Of a stretch of 64,000 nt of DNA, positions 6,388 through 16,059 are shown piece after piece; position 1 is the first letter of the stretch; each line of letters begins with the position of its first letter. Origin of the DNA: Trabulsiella odontotermitis (GTDB lineage: Bacteria > Pseudomonadota > Gammaproteobacteria > Enterobacterales > Enterobacteriaceae); NCBI RefSeq assembly GCF_030053895.1, contig NZ_CP125781.1, positions 744,001 to 808,000 of the forward strand, given 5' to 3'. The position numbers were made by a program, and so were the translations under genes. The notes below the pieces were generated by a model. That model did no database searches. It saw nothing but the letters and a program-made list of their open reading frames with translations, and had not been told where the DNA came from.

Positions 6388-8061
6388 ATGCCGCGTATAC
6401 CTTTCTGCCTGACAGTACTTACCGCTGCGTTTGTGCTGTCATCATGTTCGCTGAATGAAATCAGCAAAATAGACAAGGAAGCCGTTGGGCAGGCCGATAC
6501 GGCTCAGCGAGTGTTGCAGAGTCGTCAGTCCATATCACAACCAACTGTTGTCTGGATGGATAAGCCCTGGGTAAACCTGCAGCCAGTCACGCCGGTGGTC
6601 TCCACTCCGGACGAAAAGAATCTGCCTCCCTGTCAGATAACGATTAATCGTCCTGACGGCATTTCACTGCCTGAGCTGGGACAGCGCATCACTGCGCTAT
6701 GTGGTATACGAGTCTCCATCACACCAGATGCATTTGCTGCGCTGAGCAACGTGAGTACCGGCAGCGTGGTAACTTCTCAGATGAGTGGTCAACTGCCGGC
6801 GCCGGATGACAATGGTCGGGTTCCCCTGGCACAGATGGGGGCTACGTCAGCTCAGCCCGTCTCCGTTCAGCCATCACCGGCGCTCATGCGTGGCCTTAAA
6901 TTCCAGGGAGATGTTCGTGATCTGCTCGATGTCGAAGCCAGCGGGTACGGGCTGTCATGGCGCAGTGACGGAAACGGAGTTTATTTTTATCGACAGGATA
7001 CCCGCACTTTTCAGCTCGTTATCCTGAATACGAAAGTAAACAGTAGCGCATCAATTAACTCCGGCTCTGGCAATCAGCTGGGCAGCGGTGGCGGCACATC
7101 GGGGGGGACGAGCGGAGACATTAGCTCTAATCAGAAGACCGATTATGGCATGAACAGCGACCTGTACGACGACATTCGTAAAACCATCGAGCAGATGCTG
7201 ACGCCAAAATCTGGTCGTTTCTGGCTTTCAGCAGCTACTGGCACGTTGAGTGTTACTGACACACCGGACGTTCTGGATCGTATTGGTCGTTACATTGAGT
7301 ATCAGAATAAGGTTCTAAGCAGGCAGGTCCAGCTCAACATACAGATTGTCAGCGTCAACCAGACGCGTAATGAGCAACTGGGTCTTGACTGGGGGCTCGT
7401 ATACAAATCCCTGCACAATTTTGGCGCCACTCTGACCGGTTCAATGGCCAATGCTTCGACTTCAGCAGGCAGTGCCGGCATTTCGATTCTCGACACGGCA
7501 ACAGGCAATGCCGCCAAATTTTCCGGCTCCAGCCTGCTGATTAAAGCGCTTTCCGAGCAGGGCAACGTCAGCATGGCGCTGAACCAGACCGACCCAACAG
7601 CAAATCTGACGCCGGTAGCTTATCAGCTCTCAAACCAACAGGGCGTTCTGACAAGTTCCAGTTCAACTGCAACAGCTAACGTCGGGGTTACTTCCTCACA
7701 GACCGTAACCACAATCACCACCGGTTTGTTCATGACCATGCTGCCGTTCATCCAGGAAAACGGTGACGTGCAACTGCAGTTCGCTTTTAGCTATACCAGT
7801 CCACCGCAGATAGAGAAATTTATCAGTAGGGACGGGAATACCCGTAACGATATACCGAATACCTCGACACAGGGGCTGGCACGTAAAGTTAACCTGCGCT
7901 CAGGCCAGACACTGGTATTAACCGGATCTGAGCAACAGAACCTTTCTGCAAACAAGCAGGGAACATTCACACCCGACAACTTTATCCTGGGCGGTGGCCA
8001 GAACGGTACGCGCGGTCGTAACACGCTCGTGATTATGATCACCCCTGTTCTGCTGAGGTAA
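6388..8061 (+). CDS. pilN: Type IV pilus outer-membrane secretin PilN
   Basis: PilN forms the outer-membrane channel for the thin pilus. The 557-residue product has a lipoprotein signal (LTAAFVLSSCS), an N-domain region with a GlySer-rich spacer near residues 222-242, and a C-terminal secretin domain with the typical end GLARKVNLRSGQTLVLTGSEQQ and NTLVIMITPVLLR. Its length matches R64 PilN (about 560). The start at 6388 has AGGGAG upstream and places the lipobox correctly; an earlier in-frame start at 6352 overlaps pilM and has no advantage. Confidence 0.93.
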   Translation: MPRIPFCLTVLTAAFVLSSCSLNEISKIDKEAVGQADTAQRVLQSRQSISQPTVVWMDKPWVNLQPVTPVVSTPDEKNLPPCQITINRPDGISLPELGQRITALCGIRVSITPDAFAALSNVSTGSVVTSQMSGQLPAPDDNGRVPLAQMGATSAQPVSVQPSPALMRGLKFQGDVRDLLDVEASGYGLSWRSDGNGVYFYRQDTRTFQLVILNTKVNSSASINSGSGNQLGSGGGTSGGTSGDISSNQKTDYGMNSDLYDDIRKTIEQMLTPKSGRFWLSAATGTLSVTDTPDVLDRIGRYIEYQNKVLSRQVQLNIQIVSVNQTRNEQLGLDWGLVYKSLHNFGATLTGSMANASTSAGSAGISILDTATGNAAKFSGSSLLIKALSEQGNVSMALNQTDPTANLTPVAYQLSNQQGVLTSSSSTATANVGVTSSQTVTTITTGLFMTMLPFIQENGDVQLQFAFSYTSPPQIEKFISRDGNTRNDIPNTSTQGLARKVNLRSGQTLVLTGSEQQNLSANKQGTFTPDNFILGGGQNGTRGRNTLVIMITPVLLR

Positions 8062-8064
8062 TCC

Positions 8065-9345
8065 ATGTCATCAAAGAAAAAATCTTCACTCCGTAGCGGC
8101 ATTCGAGTCACCCACCACCGTCGCGACTGGATGGCAGGACTTCATTGGGAGCAGCAGCGGAGCGCACTGTTAACGCGATTCCGGGGAAAAGCCTCACCTG
8201 ACACGCATGTAGTAGTTGCCGGCAGGCGTAACGCATCAATGATGGGGGTCGTTTCCCCCGGGCGTGTGCGACGGAGCCCTTACTCTCTTGCAGTAGCATT
8301 CCTGCTGTCTGAAGGGGGAAATACATGGGGGATATACCGTCTCAGCCACAACGAAGATCTCTGGGTTTTCTTTGCAGCCAGCGGTGGGCAACTTTCTGTC
8401 ATGGGTGATGTGACCGGTTCACGCGCGAAGATAGAATCAGCAGCAGAAAACTTCCTGCGTTTTAACGATGCTGATACACCGGGTCTGCGCTGTGCTGCAA
8501 CCGCAGATGATAATTGTGATGCAACCTCGCTCACTGACAGGCTGAACCGTTCGCAACTGAAGCGTTGCCGCCTGGGTAAGCGCCTGACGACGATGTCTCT
8601 CATTATGCCTGCTGCGCTTATTACACTCGTGGCAGCAGCAGGAATTTACTGGTACGACGACGTTCAGCAAAAAGCGGAACAGGCTGCTGCAATGGCAGAG
8701 TTTCGCGCCCGAATGGCGATGTCTGCTGATAAGCCAGCTGCGCCAGCCCGAGCGCCGCATCCGTGGGCCTCTCAGCCACCAGTTTCGCTTTTACTTGGTA
8801 ATTGCTGGCTGACACGCGAACCACTTTTCGCCTCGGTGGCTGGCTGGCGCTTTACGGACGGTGAATGTGTCCCTGAAGGCCTGCGCTTGCGTTACCTCGC
8901 CACACCTGGTGCGACGGTGGAGGATTTCTCCCACCGCGCAAGGGTGCTTCTTGGGCATTCTGCTGTTTTCAACCTTCAGGAAGGAGGTAAAAACGGCGAC
9001 GTATTCATTCCCTTCCGGAAATACAGCGTAAGTGAGTATACCGACGAGGCCTTGCCTGGCGCGGATGCCCAACTGATACGTTTCATTTCGCACCTGCAGC
9101 GCCGCAACCTGGAAGTCAAGTTCAGTGAAGTGAAACCGCCAGCGGTCGCGCCAGGACAAGAGAAAACCATGCCCGTACAGGACTGGCGCGAATTCACTTT
9201 TACTGTCAGCTCGCGTTTGCAGCCTGAACGTCTGCTGCAGGATTTTGATGCGACCGGGCTCCGCCTGAACAGCGTGTCAATCACCATGAGCCCGCAGGGG
9301 CAGTTCGACTACACCATGAAGGGGAGCATTTATGCGCAGAATTAA
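8065..9345 (+). CDS. pilO: Type IV pilus accessory protein PilO
   Basis: The 426-residue product has one central membrane segment (about residues 178-196, SLIMPAALITLVAAAGIYW), a cytoplasmic N-terminal half and a periplasmic C-terminal half. It matches IncI1 PilO (about 430 residues) in size and position, part of the inner-membrane platform that links the ATPase to the secretin. It starts three bases after the pilN stop with GAGGT as ribosome site, and its end overlaps pilP. Confidence 0.9.
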   Translation: MSSKKKSSLRSGIRVTHHRRDWMAGLHWEQQRSALLTRFRGKASPDTHVVVAGRRNASMMGVVSPGRVRRSPYSLAVAFLLSEGGNTWGIYRLSHNEDLWVFFAASGGQLSVMGDVTGSRAKIESAAENFLRFNDADTPGLRCAATADDNCDATSLTDRLNRSQLKRCRLGKRLTTMSLIMPAALITLVAAAGIYWYDDVQQKAEQAAAMAEFRARMAMSADKPAAPARAPHPWASQPPVSLLLGNCWLTREPLFASVAGWRFTDGECVPEGLRLRYLATPGATVEDFSHRARVLLGHSAVFNLQEGGKNGDVFIPFRKYSVSEYTDEALPGADAQLIRFISHLQRRNLEVKFSEVKPPAVAPGQEKTMPVQDWREFTFTVSSRLQPERLLQDFDATGLRLNSVSITMSPQGQFDYTMKGSIYAQN

Positions 9346-9829
9346 TCCCGCGGGAACGGGCCTGCTGCTGTCCGCTCTGTTCTGCGGGCAGGCAGTGGCA
9401 ACCGTAACCAGTGATGCGCTTCCGCCGAACGTTACGCTTGGCGAACTTGAAGCAGCTCAGGCGCGCAACCTCATTCTGGAGCAGAAAGTGCAGACGGCGC
9501 GTCTGGAGCAGCAGCTGCGTGAAAGCCAGTCCGGACAGAGTACTGACAGGAATTATCTGTCTACTGCCGCCCAGCCTGCCATGCCGCTTATGGCGCAGCC
9601 AGCTCCTTCACAACAGACTGCCAGTGCAGTCGGTGAAAAGCGGACCGGTGGTGTGCGCCTTCAGGAGATTTACGGCCGTGGCTCGCAGTTGCGTGCACGC
9701 ATTGTTCTGCCGGATGGCGGAGTCACAGAAGTAGCAAAAGGCGATCAGCTTCCCGGAACCTCAAAGCGGGTCACGGAGGTTACCTCCACGATCGTACGCC
9801 TCAGCGACAATTCTGAACTTTCATTTTGA
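9332..9829 (+). CDS. pilP: Type IV pilus protein PilP
   Basis: The 165-residue product has an N-terminal signal peptide (LLLSALFCGQAVA), a coiled-coil stretch (about residues 34-65, rich in E, Q and L), a Pro/Gln spacer, and a C-terminal domain (VRLQEIYGRGSQLRARIVLPDG) typical of PilP, which bridges inner-membrane complex and secretin. It overlaps the end of pilO by 14 bases. Size and order match the R64 and SPI-7 operons. Confidence 0.9.
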   Translation: MRRINPAGTGLLLSALFCGQAVATVTSDALPPNVTLGELEAAQARNLILEQKVQTARLEQQLRESQSGQSTDRNYLSTAAQPAMPLMAQPAPSQQTASAVGEKRTGGVRLQEIYGRGSQLRARIVLPDGGVTEVAKGDQLPGTSKRVTEVTSTIVRLSDNSELSF

Positions 9830-9836
9830 GGTGATG

Positions 9837-11411
9837 ATGTCTTCTGATAAAGAAATCATGGATTTTGTCTTTGCCGAGCAGCATCCGTCTGGAGGGGTTA
9901 CGCTACTCATCGACGGCAACCGGCGAAAAGACCCTGGCATACAGCGCTGGGTTATGGATGTCACCCGGACATGGGCTGATGCAAAAACTGAGTTTGTTAC
10001 ACTCAGCGAACTGAACCGGCGGCGTGAAGTGGCAGAACGTCAGGGCCGTGGGCTTAACCAGGGTGTGAGCGAGGCGGATCTAAGTAACCGTGACGTCAGT
10101 GTGTCGCAGGATAAGGTCATCAGCTATATGAGGCTGGGTAACGACTTTAATGCCTCTGATATTCATATGGAAATAAGCGGTGATCGCAAGATTTGCATCG
10201 TTCAGTTGCGTATTCACGGCGAGCTGGAGGTGGTGGATGAAGTGAAAGATGTGGAGGGTATGACGCTGGCCTCCACATCTTATCTTTCCATGTGCGACGT
10301 GCGCGAGCAGTCATTCTTTGCCGGTCGTGAGCAGTCAGGGCGCATCGATGCAAAGTTCGCCCGCCGCGCCGGCCTCTATGGCGCCCGCTACGAACACCGT
10401 CCTACTCCGGATGGGCTGATAGTGGTCATGCGTCTGATCCCGGATGACGGGGACAATATACCGACGCTGCCGCAACTGGGTTTTTTGCCTGAGCAGATTA
10501 AGCTCATCCTGCAGATCCTGCGTATGCCGGAAGGCATGACGCTGCTGACCGGGCCTACTGGTTCAGGGAAGAGCGCCACGTTGCGCGTGTTCAGTGATAT
10601 CTGGCTGAAACTGACCGGCGGTAAAAAGCGCCTGCTCACGCTGGAAAACCCGCCCGAGGGGCGTATTCCGGGTGGTATTCAGACCCCCGTTATGCCGGAA
10701 GACAATTCACCGGAGGCCATCAGCCGCGCCTGGAGTAACGGAAACGCCTCTGCACTTCGTCTCGATCCGGATGCCATCCTGAACGGTGAGATCCGTGACC
10801 TGTATTCCCTTCTCGCCGCCATTTTCGCCAGTGAAACCGGCCACCTGGTGCTGTCGACCCTGCACACCCAGAGCCCTATCGGCTCCCTGCGTCGTATGGA
10901 GCATTTCGGTATTGATCGCCACCTTCTGGCGGATGCTGCACTCATCACTGGCCTGATTGGCCAGCGTCTGGTGCCGCTGTTGTGTGAACACTGCCGGGTA
11001 CCGTGGGAAGTCAAAGTCCCTGAGCTTGATGAAGAAACCCGCGCGCGTCTCGAAAAATATTGTTCTGTCGCGGGCTTGTGCGAACCGAAAAATCTCTTCT
11101 TCCGCAACTATGAGGGATGTGAACACTGCCGGAAAACGGTACCACTGACCGGACGCATTATCAGTCGTGGCGTTACAGGGCGAACAGCTATTGCCGAAGT
11201 TGTCCGGACAGATGCTCGCCTGATGCAACTTTGGCTTTCACATGGGCCTTCAGTTGCCAGAAAGTACTGGGTAAACCAGGGTGGGATTACTCGCCGCATG
11301 CATCTGTTGCGTTATCTGGCAGAGGGTCTTGTTGATCCGCTGGAAGGCGATCTCATCTGTCCGCTGGATGAGGATGACATCATGGATTGTGAGGTGCCTG
11401 ATGGAAAGTGA
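9837..11411 (+). CDS. pilQ: Type IV pilus assembly ATPase PilQ
   Basis: PilQ is the GspE/PilB-type ATPase that drives thin pilus assembly in IncI1-type systems. The 524-residue product has Walker A (GPTGSGKS, about residues 239-246), an Asp box and Walker B region (LDPDAILNGEIRD), a HLVLSTLHTQS His box, and a CEHCR...CEHCRK four-cysteine zinc motif near residues 385-430. Two ATG codons and a GTG lie together at 9831-9839; the ATG at 9837 has the best spacing from GAGG. The 3' end overlaps pilR by 11 bases. Confidence 0.94.
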   Translation: MSSDKEIMDFVFAEQHPSGGVTLLIDGNRRKDPGIQRWVMDVTRTWADAKTEFVTLSELNRRREVAERQGRGLNQGVSEADLSNRDVSVSQDKVISYMRLGNDFNASDIHMEISGDRKICIVQLRIHGELEVVDEVKDVEGMTLASTSYLSMCDVREQSFFAGREQSGRIDAKFARRAGLYGARYEHRPTPDGLIVVMRLIPDDGDNIPTLPQLGFLPEQIKLILQILRMPEGMTLLTGPTGSGKSATLRVFSDIWLKLTGGKKRLLTLENPPEGRIPGGIQTPVMPEDNSPEAISRAWSNGNASALRLDPDAILNGEIRDLYSLLAAIFASETGHLVLSTLHTQSPIGSLRRMEHFGIDRHLLADAALITGLIGQRLVPLLCEHCRVPWEVKVPELDEETRARLEKYCSVAGLCEPKNLFFRNYEGCEHCRKTVPLTGRIISRGVTGRTAIAEVVRTDARLMQLWLSHGPSVARKYWVNQGGITRRMHLLRYLAEGLVDPLEGDLICPLDEDDIMDCEVPDGK

Positions 11412-12516
11412 CAGCCATTTTTATCCATCCCGGGAAATGTCGTTCCCTGAAAGGATTCGCTACCGGCTTGTCAGAGCCACTTTTACTGGGAAATACCGCC
11501 AGCCATTTTACGAAACGCTGCGCTTTCTTCTTGAAAACCGTAAGGCCCTGAAAGACGCGCTGACCATGATCGGCGATGTACATACTGATTTTGGCAGGCG
11601 CTGGCATCCTTATTATGAACTTGTTCAGGACTGCATCGAGGGTGTGAACGACAACCGTCCTGGCCGCGCGCTGCAGGATGTTCTGGCTGCCTGGGCACCT
11701 TACGAAGAGGCCGCGCTTATCAGCGCCGGGATGGAAACCGGTAATATTCCTGCCGCGCTGATGCAGGCTGATAAGTTGATTGTTGCCCGTCGGCGAATTC
11801 TTGGGCAGGTAATTTTTGCCTCAGTATTTCCTGCCGCGCTTGCCATCCTGAGTACGGGGCTACTACTGGCCAACAATCTCGCACTTGTTCCCACCATGAG
11901 CAAAATGTCCGATCCAGCTCGCTGGACCGGTGCACTCGGGTTTATGAATGGAGTAGCGAAGTGGAGTTCCGAGTGGGGTGTTGCTTCTGCCGCTACAGCC
12001 GCAGGGCTTGTGCTGCTGTCTTTCTGGTCGCTGCCCCGCTGGCGCGGCCGTCTCAGGCGCTGTGCTGACTGGTTACTACCATGGTCTGTTTATAAAGACC
12101 TGCAGGGAGCTGTATTTCTTATGAATATTGGCGCGCTTCTTGGTTCGGGTGTCCAGGAACTCAAAGCTTTGCAGATCCTTAACGGTTTTGCACCGCCCTG
12201 GCTGCAGGAACGCATCGAGGCCGCGATGGAGTGCATGAGTGAAGGCGATTCACTTGGCAGAGCTCTGCGTAACAGCGGATATGATTTTCCGAGCCGTGAG
12301 GCTGTGAACTATCTCTCTCTTCTGGATAAGGGGGATGGTGCTGCTTCGCTCATCACCAATTATGCGGACCGCTGGCTGGAGCAGGCGCTCGCGCGCGTCG
12401 CGCGTCGGGCGAATGCCACCAAACTCTTTTCTCTCGTTCTGATTATGAGTTTCTTCTTACTCATCCTGATGATGGTGATGCAGATTCAGGACATGAACAC
12501 TTTCAACTTACATTAA
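11401..12516 (+). CDS. pilR: Type IV pilus inner-membrane platform protein PilR
   Basis: The 371-residue product belongs to the GspF/PilC family, with two GspF-like repeats and membrane segments near residues 137-160, 190-215 and at the C-terminus (FSLVLIMSFFLLILMMVM). It anchors the assembly ATPase to the membrane. The start at 11401 lies inside the end of pilQ, consistent with translational coupling. Size and order match R64 PilR. Confidence 0.92.
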   Translation: MESDSHFYPSREMSFPERIRYRLVRATFTGKYRQPFYETLRFLLENRKALKDALTMIGDVHTDFGRRWHPYYELVQDCIEGVNDNRPGRALQDVLAAWAPYEEAALISAGMETGNIPAALMQADKLIVARRRILGQVIFASVFPAALAILSTGLLLANNLALVPTMSKMSDPARWTGALGFMNGVAKWSSEWGVASAATAAGLVLLSFWSLPRWRGRLRRCADWLLPWSVYKDLQGAVFLMNIGALLGSGVQELKALQILNGFAPPWLQERIEAAMECMSEGDSLGRALRNSGYDFPSREAVNYLSLLDKGDGAASLITNYADRWLEQALARVARRANATKLFSLVLIMSFFLLILMMVMQIQDMNTFNLH

Positions 12517-12525
12517 GGAACCGCC

Positions 12526-13122
12526 ATGTCAGCTCAGACATTACCACATCGCCAACATCAGCCTGACCGGGGCTGGGGCATTCTTGAACACGGTACCATT
12601 GCGATCGGGACGATTATCGTACTGGCTCTGGTTGGTGCTCTGGTCTGGAGTCTTTGGGGGAAAAAGTCCGTTGCCGTTGAGGTTTCAAATCTCCAGACCG
12701 TCGTGACAAACGCGCAGTCGCTTAAGCAGGCGCAGGGGGGATATAACTTTACGAGCGGTACAACTATGACGGGAACGCTTATCCAGCAGGGGGGCGCACC
12801 AAAGGCTGGCTGGACTATCCAGGGAACAGCCAGTTCCGGTACCGCTACGATGTGGAACGGTTATGGTGGTCAGGTCGTTCTGGCTCCTGTGGCATCGAAT
12901 GGATTTAACAATGGATTTTCAGTTACAACGCAGAAAGTTCCGCAGGCAGACTGCATCTCTATCACTACACAGCTCGGTTCCGGTGGAGCATTCAGTGCTA
13001 TCACCATTAACAGTACTGATTACAGTGACGGTCTGGTCAGTGCAGAAGAGGCAGGCAAAACCTGCTCATCAGACAGCGGAATGACAGGTAACAATACACT
13101 GGTCTTCACCCATAACGGCTGA
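12526..13122 (+). CDS. pilS: Major thin-pilus prepilin PilS
   Basis: PilS is the structural subunit of the thin pilus. The 198-residue product has a short basic leader ending in RG, then WGILEHGTIAIGTIIVLALVGALVWSL, the type IVb-like hydrophobic N-terminus; cleavage by PilU is expected after Gly16. Two cysteines near residues 139 and 181 could form the usual C-terminal disulphide. The gene sits between the platform gene pilR and the peptidase gene pilU, as in R64 and SPI-7. Confidence 0.93.
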   Translation: MSAQTLPHRQHQPDRGWGILEHGTIAIGTIIVLALVGALVWSLWGKKSVAVEVSNLQTVVTNAQSLKQAQGGYNFTSGTTMTGTLIQQGGAPKAGWTIQGTASSGTATMWNGYGGQVVLAPVASNGFNNGFSVTTQKVPQADCISITTQLGSGGAFSAITINSTDYSDGLVSAEEAGKTCSSDSGMTGNNTLVFTHNG

Positions 13123-13126
13123 TGAC

Positions 13127-13606
13127 ATGCTGCGCCTGTCCGCTTTTCTGCTGCTGATTTTGGTTTGCCCACGGGTGGATGCATTCTGCTTTGAATCGGC
13201 GGGCGCTAAATACCACATTGACCCGCTACTGGTTAAGGCAATAGCCATAGGTGAAAGCAGCCTGCGACCGGATGTCACAAATATTAATCGTGACAAAAAG
13301 ACCGGGCAGGCACTCAGTACCGATTATGGACTGATGCAGGTCAATTCATCGCATATCGCTTCGCTGATAGCGCAGGGTTACATTCGCAGCTCACAGGACC
13401 TCCTGAACCGTCCGTGCCTCAACGTTCAGATAGGTACCTGGATACTGGCGAAGCATTTTCAGGTATGCGGCATAAGCTGGAACTGTCTTGGCTCTTATAA
13501 CGCAGGTTTTCGTAAGGACCGGCATGAAACTCGCGAGTCCTATGCCAACCGGATTTATGCCATTTATCGTCGGCTTTTACTTAATGAACGGGGAATAAAA
13601 CTGTGA
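13127..13606 (+). CDS. pilT: Lytic transglycosylase PilT
   Basis: This IncI1-type PilT is a peptidoglycan-cutting enzyme, not the retraction ATPase of the same name. The 159-residue product has a signal peptide (residues 1-19, ending VDA), then the SLT fold: catalytic Glu in AIAIGESSLRPD, DYGLMQVNSSH, and CLGSYNAGF. It locally opens the wall for pilus assembly. It starts four bases after pilS and overlaps pilU by four bases. Confidence 0.93.
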   Translation: MLRLSAFLLLILVCPRVDAFCFESAGAKYHIDPLLVKAIAIGESSLRPDVTNINRDKKTGQALSTDYGLMQVNSSHIASLIAQGYIRSSQDLLNRPCLNVQIGTWILAKHFQVCGISWNCLGSYNAGFRKDRHETRESYANRIYAIYRRLLLNERGIKL

Positions 13607-14271
13607 CACTGCTGACGCTGAGTATGCCCTGGCCAACTGTCATTATCATTTTTCCTCTATGCCTCAGCTTATTCAGTTTTATGAGGAGCCTGGTTCGTCT
13701 CAGCCTGATGATATTGGATGATGATCAGGAATGGTTTGCTGTTTTTTTCGCCCCTGCATCCACCGGCTTCATCTGGCTTTACGCTACAGCGGCAACTGGC
13801 ATGATGCTGTCCCCTGTGCCGCTACTGGAGCGACTGATGTCTCTGTTGTTCTGCCTCTTTCTTTTCAGGTTGACGCTTACCGATGCGTTCACAGGATTTC
13901 TGCCCCGAGAATTGACGATAAGGTGTCTTATTGCCGGTCTTGTTTCCGCTCTTATCGCTCCCGGCTTTATAGGGCACTTCCTCACAGCTACCACTGCGCT
14001 GGTGATTTTTGGCGTCTGGCGTTATGTCACCTTTAGGATTCATGCCCGTGAGTGTCTGGGGCTTGGCGATGTCTGGTTGGCCGGTGCTATTGCGGCCTGG
14101 TTGGGAGGGCGAGAGGGGCTTTATGCTCTGCTGATCGGCGTGGTGCTCTTTGTGCTCTGGCAGATATCTGTTCGTCGCATAACTGAAGGAGGGCCGATGG
14201 GACCCTGGCTGTGCGCCGGCGCGATTTCTGTGACCCTGTTTAAATTGTATCAACCGCTTATTACATGGTGA
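13603..14271 (+). CDS. pilU: Prepilin peptidase PilU
   Basis: PilU cleaves the leaders of PilS and PilV. The 222-residue product is almost wholly hydrophobic, with six or more membrane segments. It has the two aspartates of the family: one in LTDAFTGFLP (about residues 91-100) and one in GLGDVWLAGA (about residues 153-162). It starts with GTG, overlapping the pilT stop (GTGA). Like R64 PilU it lacks the N-terminal methylase domain of PilD. Its end overlaps pilV. Confidence 0.92.
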   Translation: MTLLTLSMPWPTVIIIFPLCLSLFSFMRSLVRLSLMILDDDQEWFAVFFAPASTGFIWLYATAATGMMLSPVPLLERLMSLLFCLFLFRLTLTDAFTGFLPRELTIRCLIAGLVSALIAPGFIGHFLTATTALVIFGVWRYVTFRIHARECLGLGDVWLAGAIAAWLGGREGLYALLIGVVLFVLWQISVRRITEGGPMGPWLCAGAISVTLFKLYQPLITW

Positions 14272-15572
14272 TGCCTGTGTTCACATATAAAACGACTGAC
14301 CGGGGCTGGGCTATCCTCAGCACTGGTGCTTCATTGATTATTCTCCTGGTGGTCAGCGTCTGGGGCTTTACCCTTATCAGTGACTGGATGCAAAAACGGA
14401 CCTGGCTGAATACCGCGTCACAGGTATCTCGCTTCACACAAGCTGTGAAGAGCTACACTGGCCGTTATTACGATACTTTGCTTTCAAGTGCCACCACCAC
14501 GACCCCGGTTACGGTTACACCCGCTATGCTGAAAAACACCGGATTTCTGGAGCAGGGGTTCAGCGAGACGACAGTAGACGGACAGGCTTACCTGGCTGCT
14601 GTTGTTCGTAATGCCACTAATACAGATCAGCTGCAGGCACTGGTTTACACTCAAAACGGCGCGGCACTGCCTTTTCTCGCACTGCGCCAGATATCAATGG
14701 ATATCACCTCTGGTATGGGCGGCTATATATGGACATCAGGAACTGCTACCGGCGCTATGGGCAGCTGGACTATTCCTCTTTCACAGTTTGGGATAAGTAC
14801 AACTCAGGGACATATTGCGGCTTTACTGACCACAGATGAACTGGGCGCTGCTCGCGGTGAAAATGATCGCCTTTATCGTTTTTCGGTAACCGGCAAGCCA
14901 GACCTCAACACGATGCATACCAGTATTGATATGGGAGGTAACAATCTTAATAACGCAGGCACGATTAATGCCGTAACGGGTAATTTCAGTGGCGATGTGG
15001 CGGCCACTGGAAATATAACTGCGAATGGAACTGTTACAGGACAGAATGTTACTGCCGGTTCAAACGTCACCGCAGGAAATACAATAACGGCTAACAACGA
15101 CATACGTTCAAATAATGGCTGGTTCATAACTCGAGGGAGTAAGGGATGGCTAAATGAAACGTATGGCGGCGGTTTTTATATGTCAGATAATGACTGGGTT
15201 AGAGTCATAAATAATAAGAATATTTATACAAGCGGTCAGGTTCGTGGTGGAAGTGTGCGGGCTGATGGAAGACTTTCTACAGGAGAAGTTTTGCAGCTCG
15301 ACGGAGTCAATACTGCTGGCGCAGTTTGTTCACCAAACGGCCTTGTAAGCCGCGACGCCACTGGAGCCATACTTTCCTGTCAATCCGGTGTGTGGATTAG
15401 CCCAGGAAAAGGACGGTCAGGATATTACTGTAGAAGGACTTCCTTCGATAAAGGACGTTCAGATGATTACGTAGGTTATACCCCTCGCACCGATGACAAT
15501 TGCCCTGTTATTAATCCAGGTCAAACACCAAACGGATATTGCAGTTGTATGAAAATCATACTCGACTACTGA
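14265..15572 (+). CDS. pilV: Shufflon-encoded minor pilin/adhesin PilV, current tip
   Basis: PilV is a pilus-tip protein whose C-terminal segment decides recipient recognition in liquid mating. The 435-residue product has a prepilin leader (cleavage at RG|WAILSTGASLI, residues 14-15), a constant body to about residue 371, including a repeat-rich stretch of NITANGTVTG-like turns (about 240-280), and a variable tip that begins at the first sfx site (CQSGVW, 15377). The current tip is 64 residues, cysteine-rich, ending CSCMKIILDY. Seven alternative tips follow. It overlaps pilU. Confidence 0.94.
   Translation: MVMPVFTYKTTDRGWAILSTGASLIILLVVSVWGFTLISDWMQKRTWLNTASQVSRFTQAVKSYTGRYYDTLLSSATTTTPVTVTPAMLKNTGFLEQGFSETTVDGQAYLAAVVRNATNTDQLQALVYTQNGAALPFLALRQISMDITSGMGGYIWTSGTATGAMGSWTIPLSQFGISTTQGHIAALLTTDELGAARGENDRLYRFSVTGKPDLNTMHTSIDMGGNNLNNAGTINAVTGNFSGDVAATGNITANGTVTGQNVTAGSNVTAGNTITANNDIRSNNGWFITRGSKGWLNETYGGGFYMSDNDWVRVINNKNIYTSGQVRGGSVRADGRLSTGEVLQLDGVNTAGAVCSPNGLVSRDATGAILSCQSGVWISPGKGRSGYYCRRTSFDKGRSDDYVGYTPRTDDNCPVINPGQTPNGYCSCMKIILDY
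15377..15395 (+). repeat. Shufflon site sfx-1
   Basis: This 19-bp copy of CTGTCAATCCGGTGTGTGG sits at the constant/variable junction of pilV and is the expected crossover point. It encodes CQSGVW in frame. The core resembles the R64 sfx consensus. Confidence 0.93.
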
Positions 15573-15573
15573 A

Positions 15574-15592
15574 CTGTCAATCCGGTGTGTGG
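15574..15592 (+). repeat. Shufflon site sfx-2
   Basis: The site is identical to sfx-1 and in the same orientation. It lies two bases after the current pilV stop and heads tip B. Confidence 0.93.
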
Positions 15593-15940
15593 GTATCTGG
15601 CGGAAACTACAGCGGGAATTATTCTTCACTTGGCTCATTTGTGTCAGCTTACACAGCTATCAATACCACCGGTAAGCCCATGACAGTATATGCATCTGGG
15701 GGAGTATCCACAGTGAACCGGCACGTCGAGGATGGTGACAATTGCAGAAACACATGGGCTTTGTCAGGTAGTGTTGATGGGCGCGTTATCACCGCCGCGG
15801 GTACAGCTAATTCAAGCTGGAGTAAGTCGGGTACGATTAATTTTATCGTACCGGCAGGCTCTTCCTTCACTGTTATGTCTAGCCCGTTACCCTCTTATGG
15901 ATGCTCTCCAGGGAGTTTTAGCCTTGCTATATACTCATAA
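15574..15940 (+). other. Silent pilV tip B (rightward)
   Basis: An open frame from sfx-2 (CQSGVWVSGGNYSGNY...) to the stop at 15940 encodes a 121-residue alternative C-terminus rich in Ser, Thr and Gly with a VNRHVEDGDNC segment. It has no start of its own and would be expressed only after rearrangement joins it to the pilV constant part. It is in the same orientation as pilV, so one inversion alone cannot bring it to sfx-1; two successive inversions could. Confidence 0.85.
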
Positions 15941-16059
15941 TCTATGGGAGCTATACCGTCAGAATCGTACTGAAGAAATGCGCAGTAGACTGATATTCCA
16001 TCCGGCGTGTAGTCAGGCACATCAAAGCCCTTGAGTTCACTACACACAGGATTTGGCGT

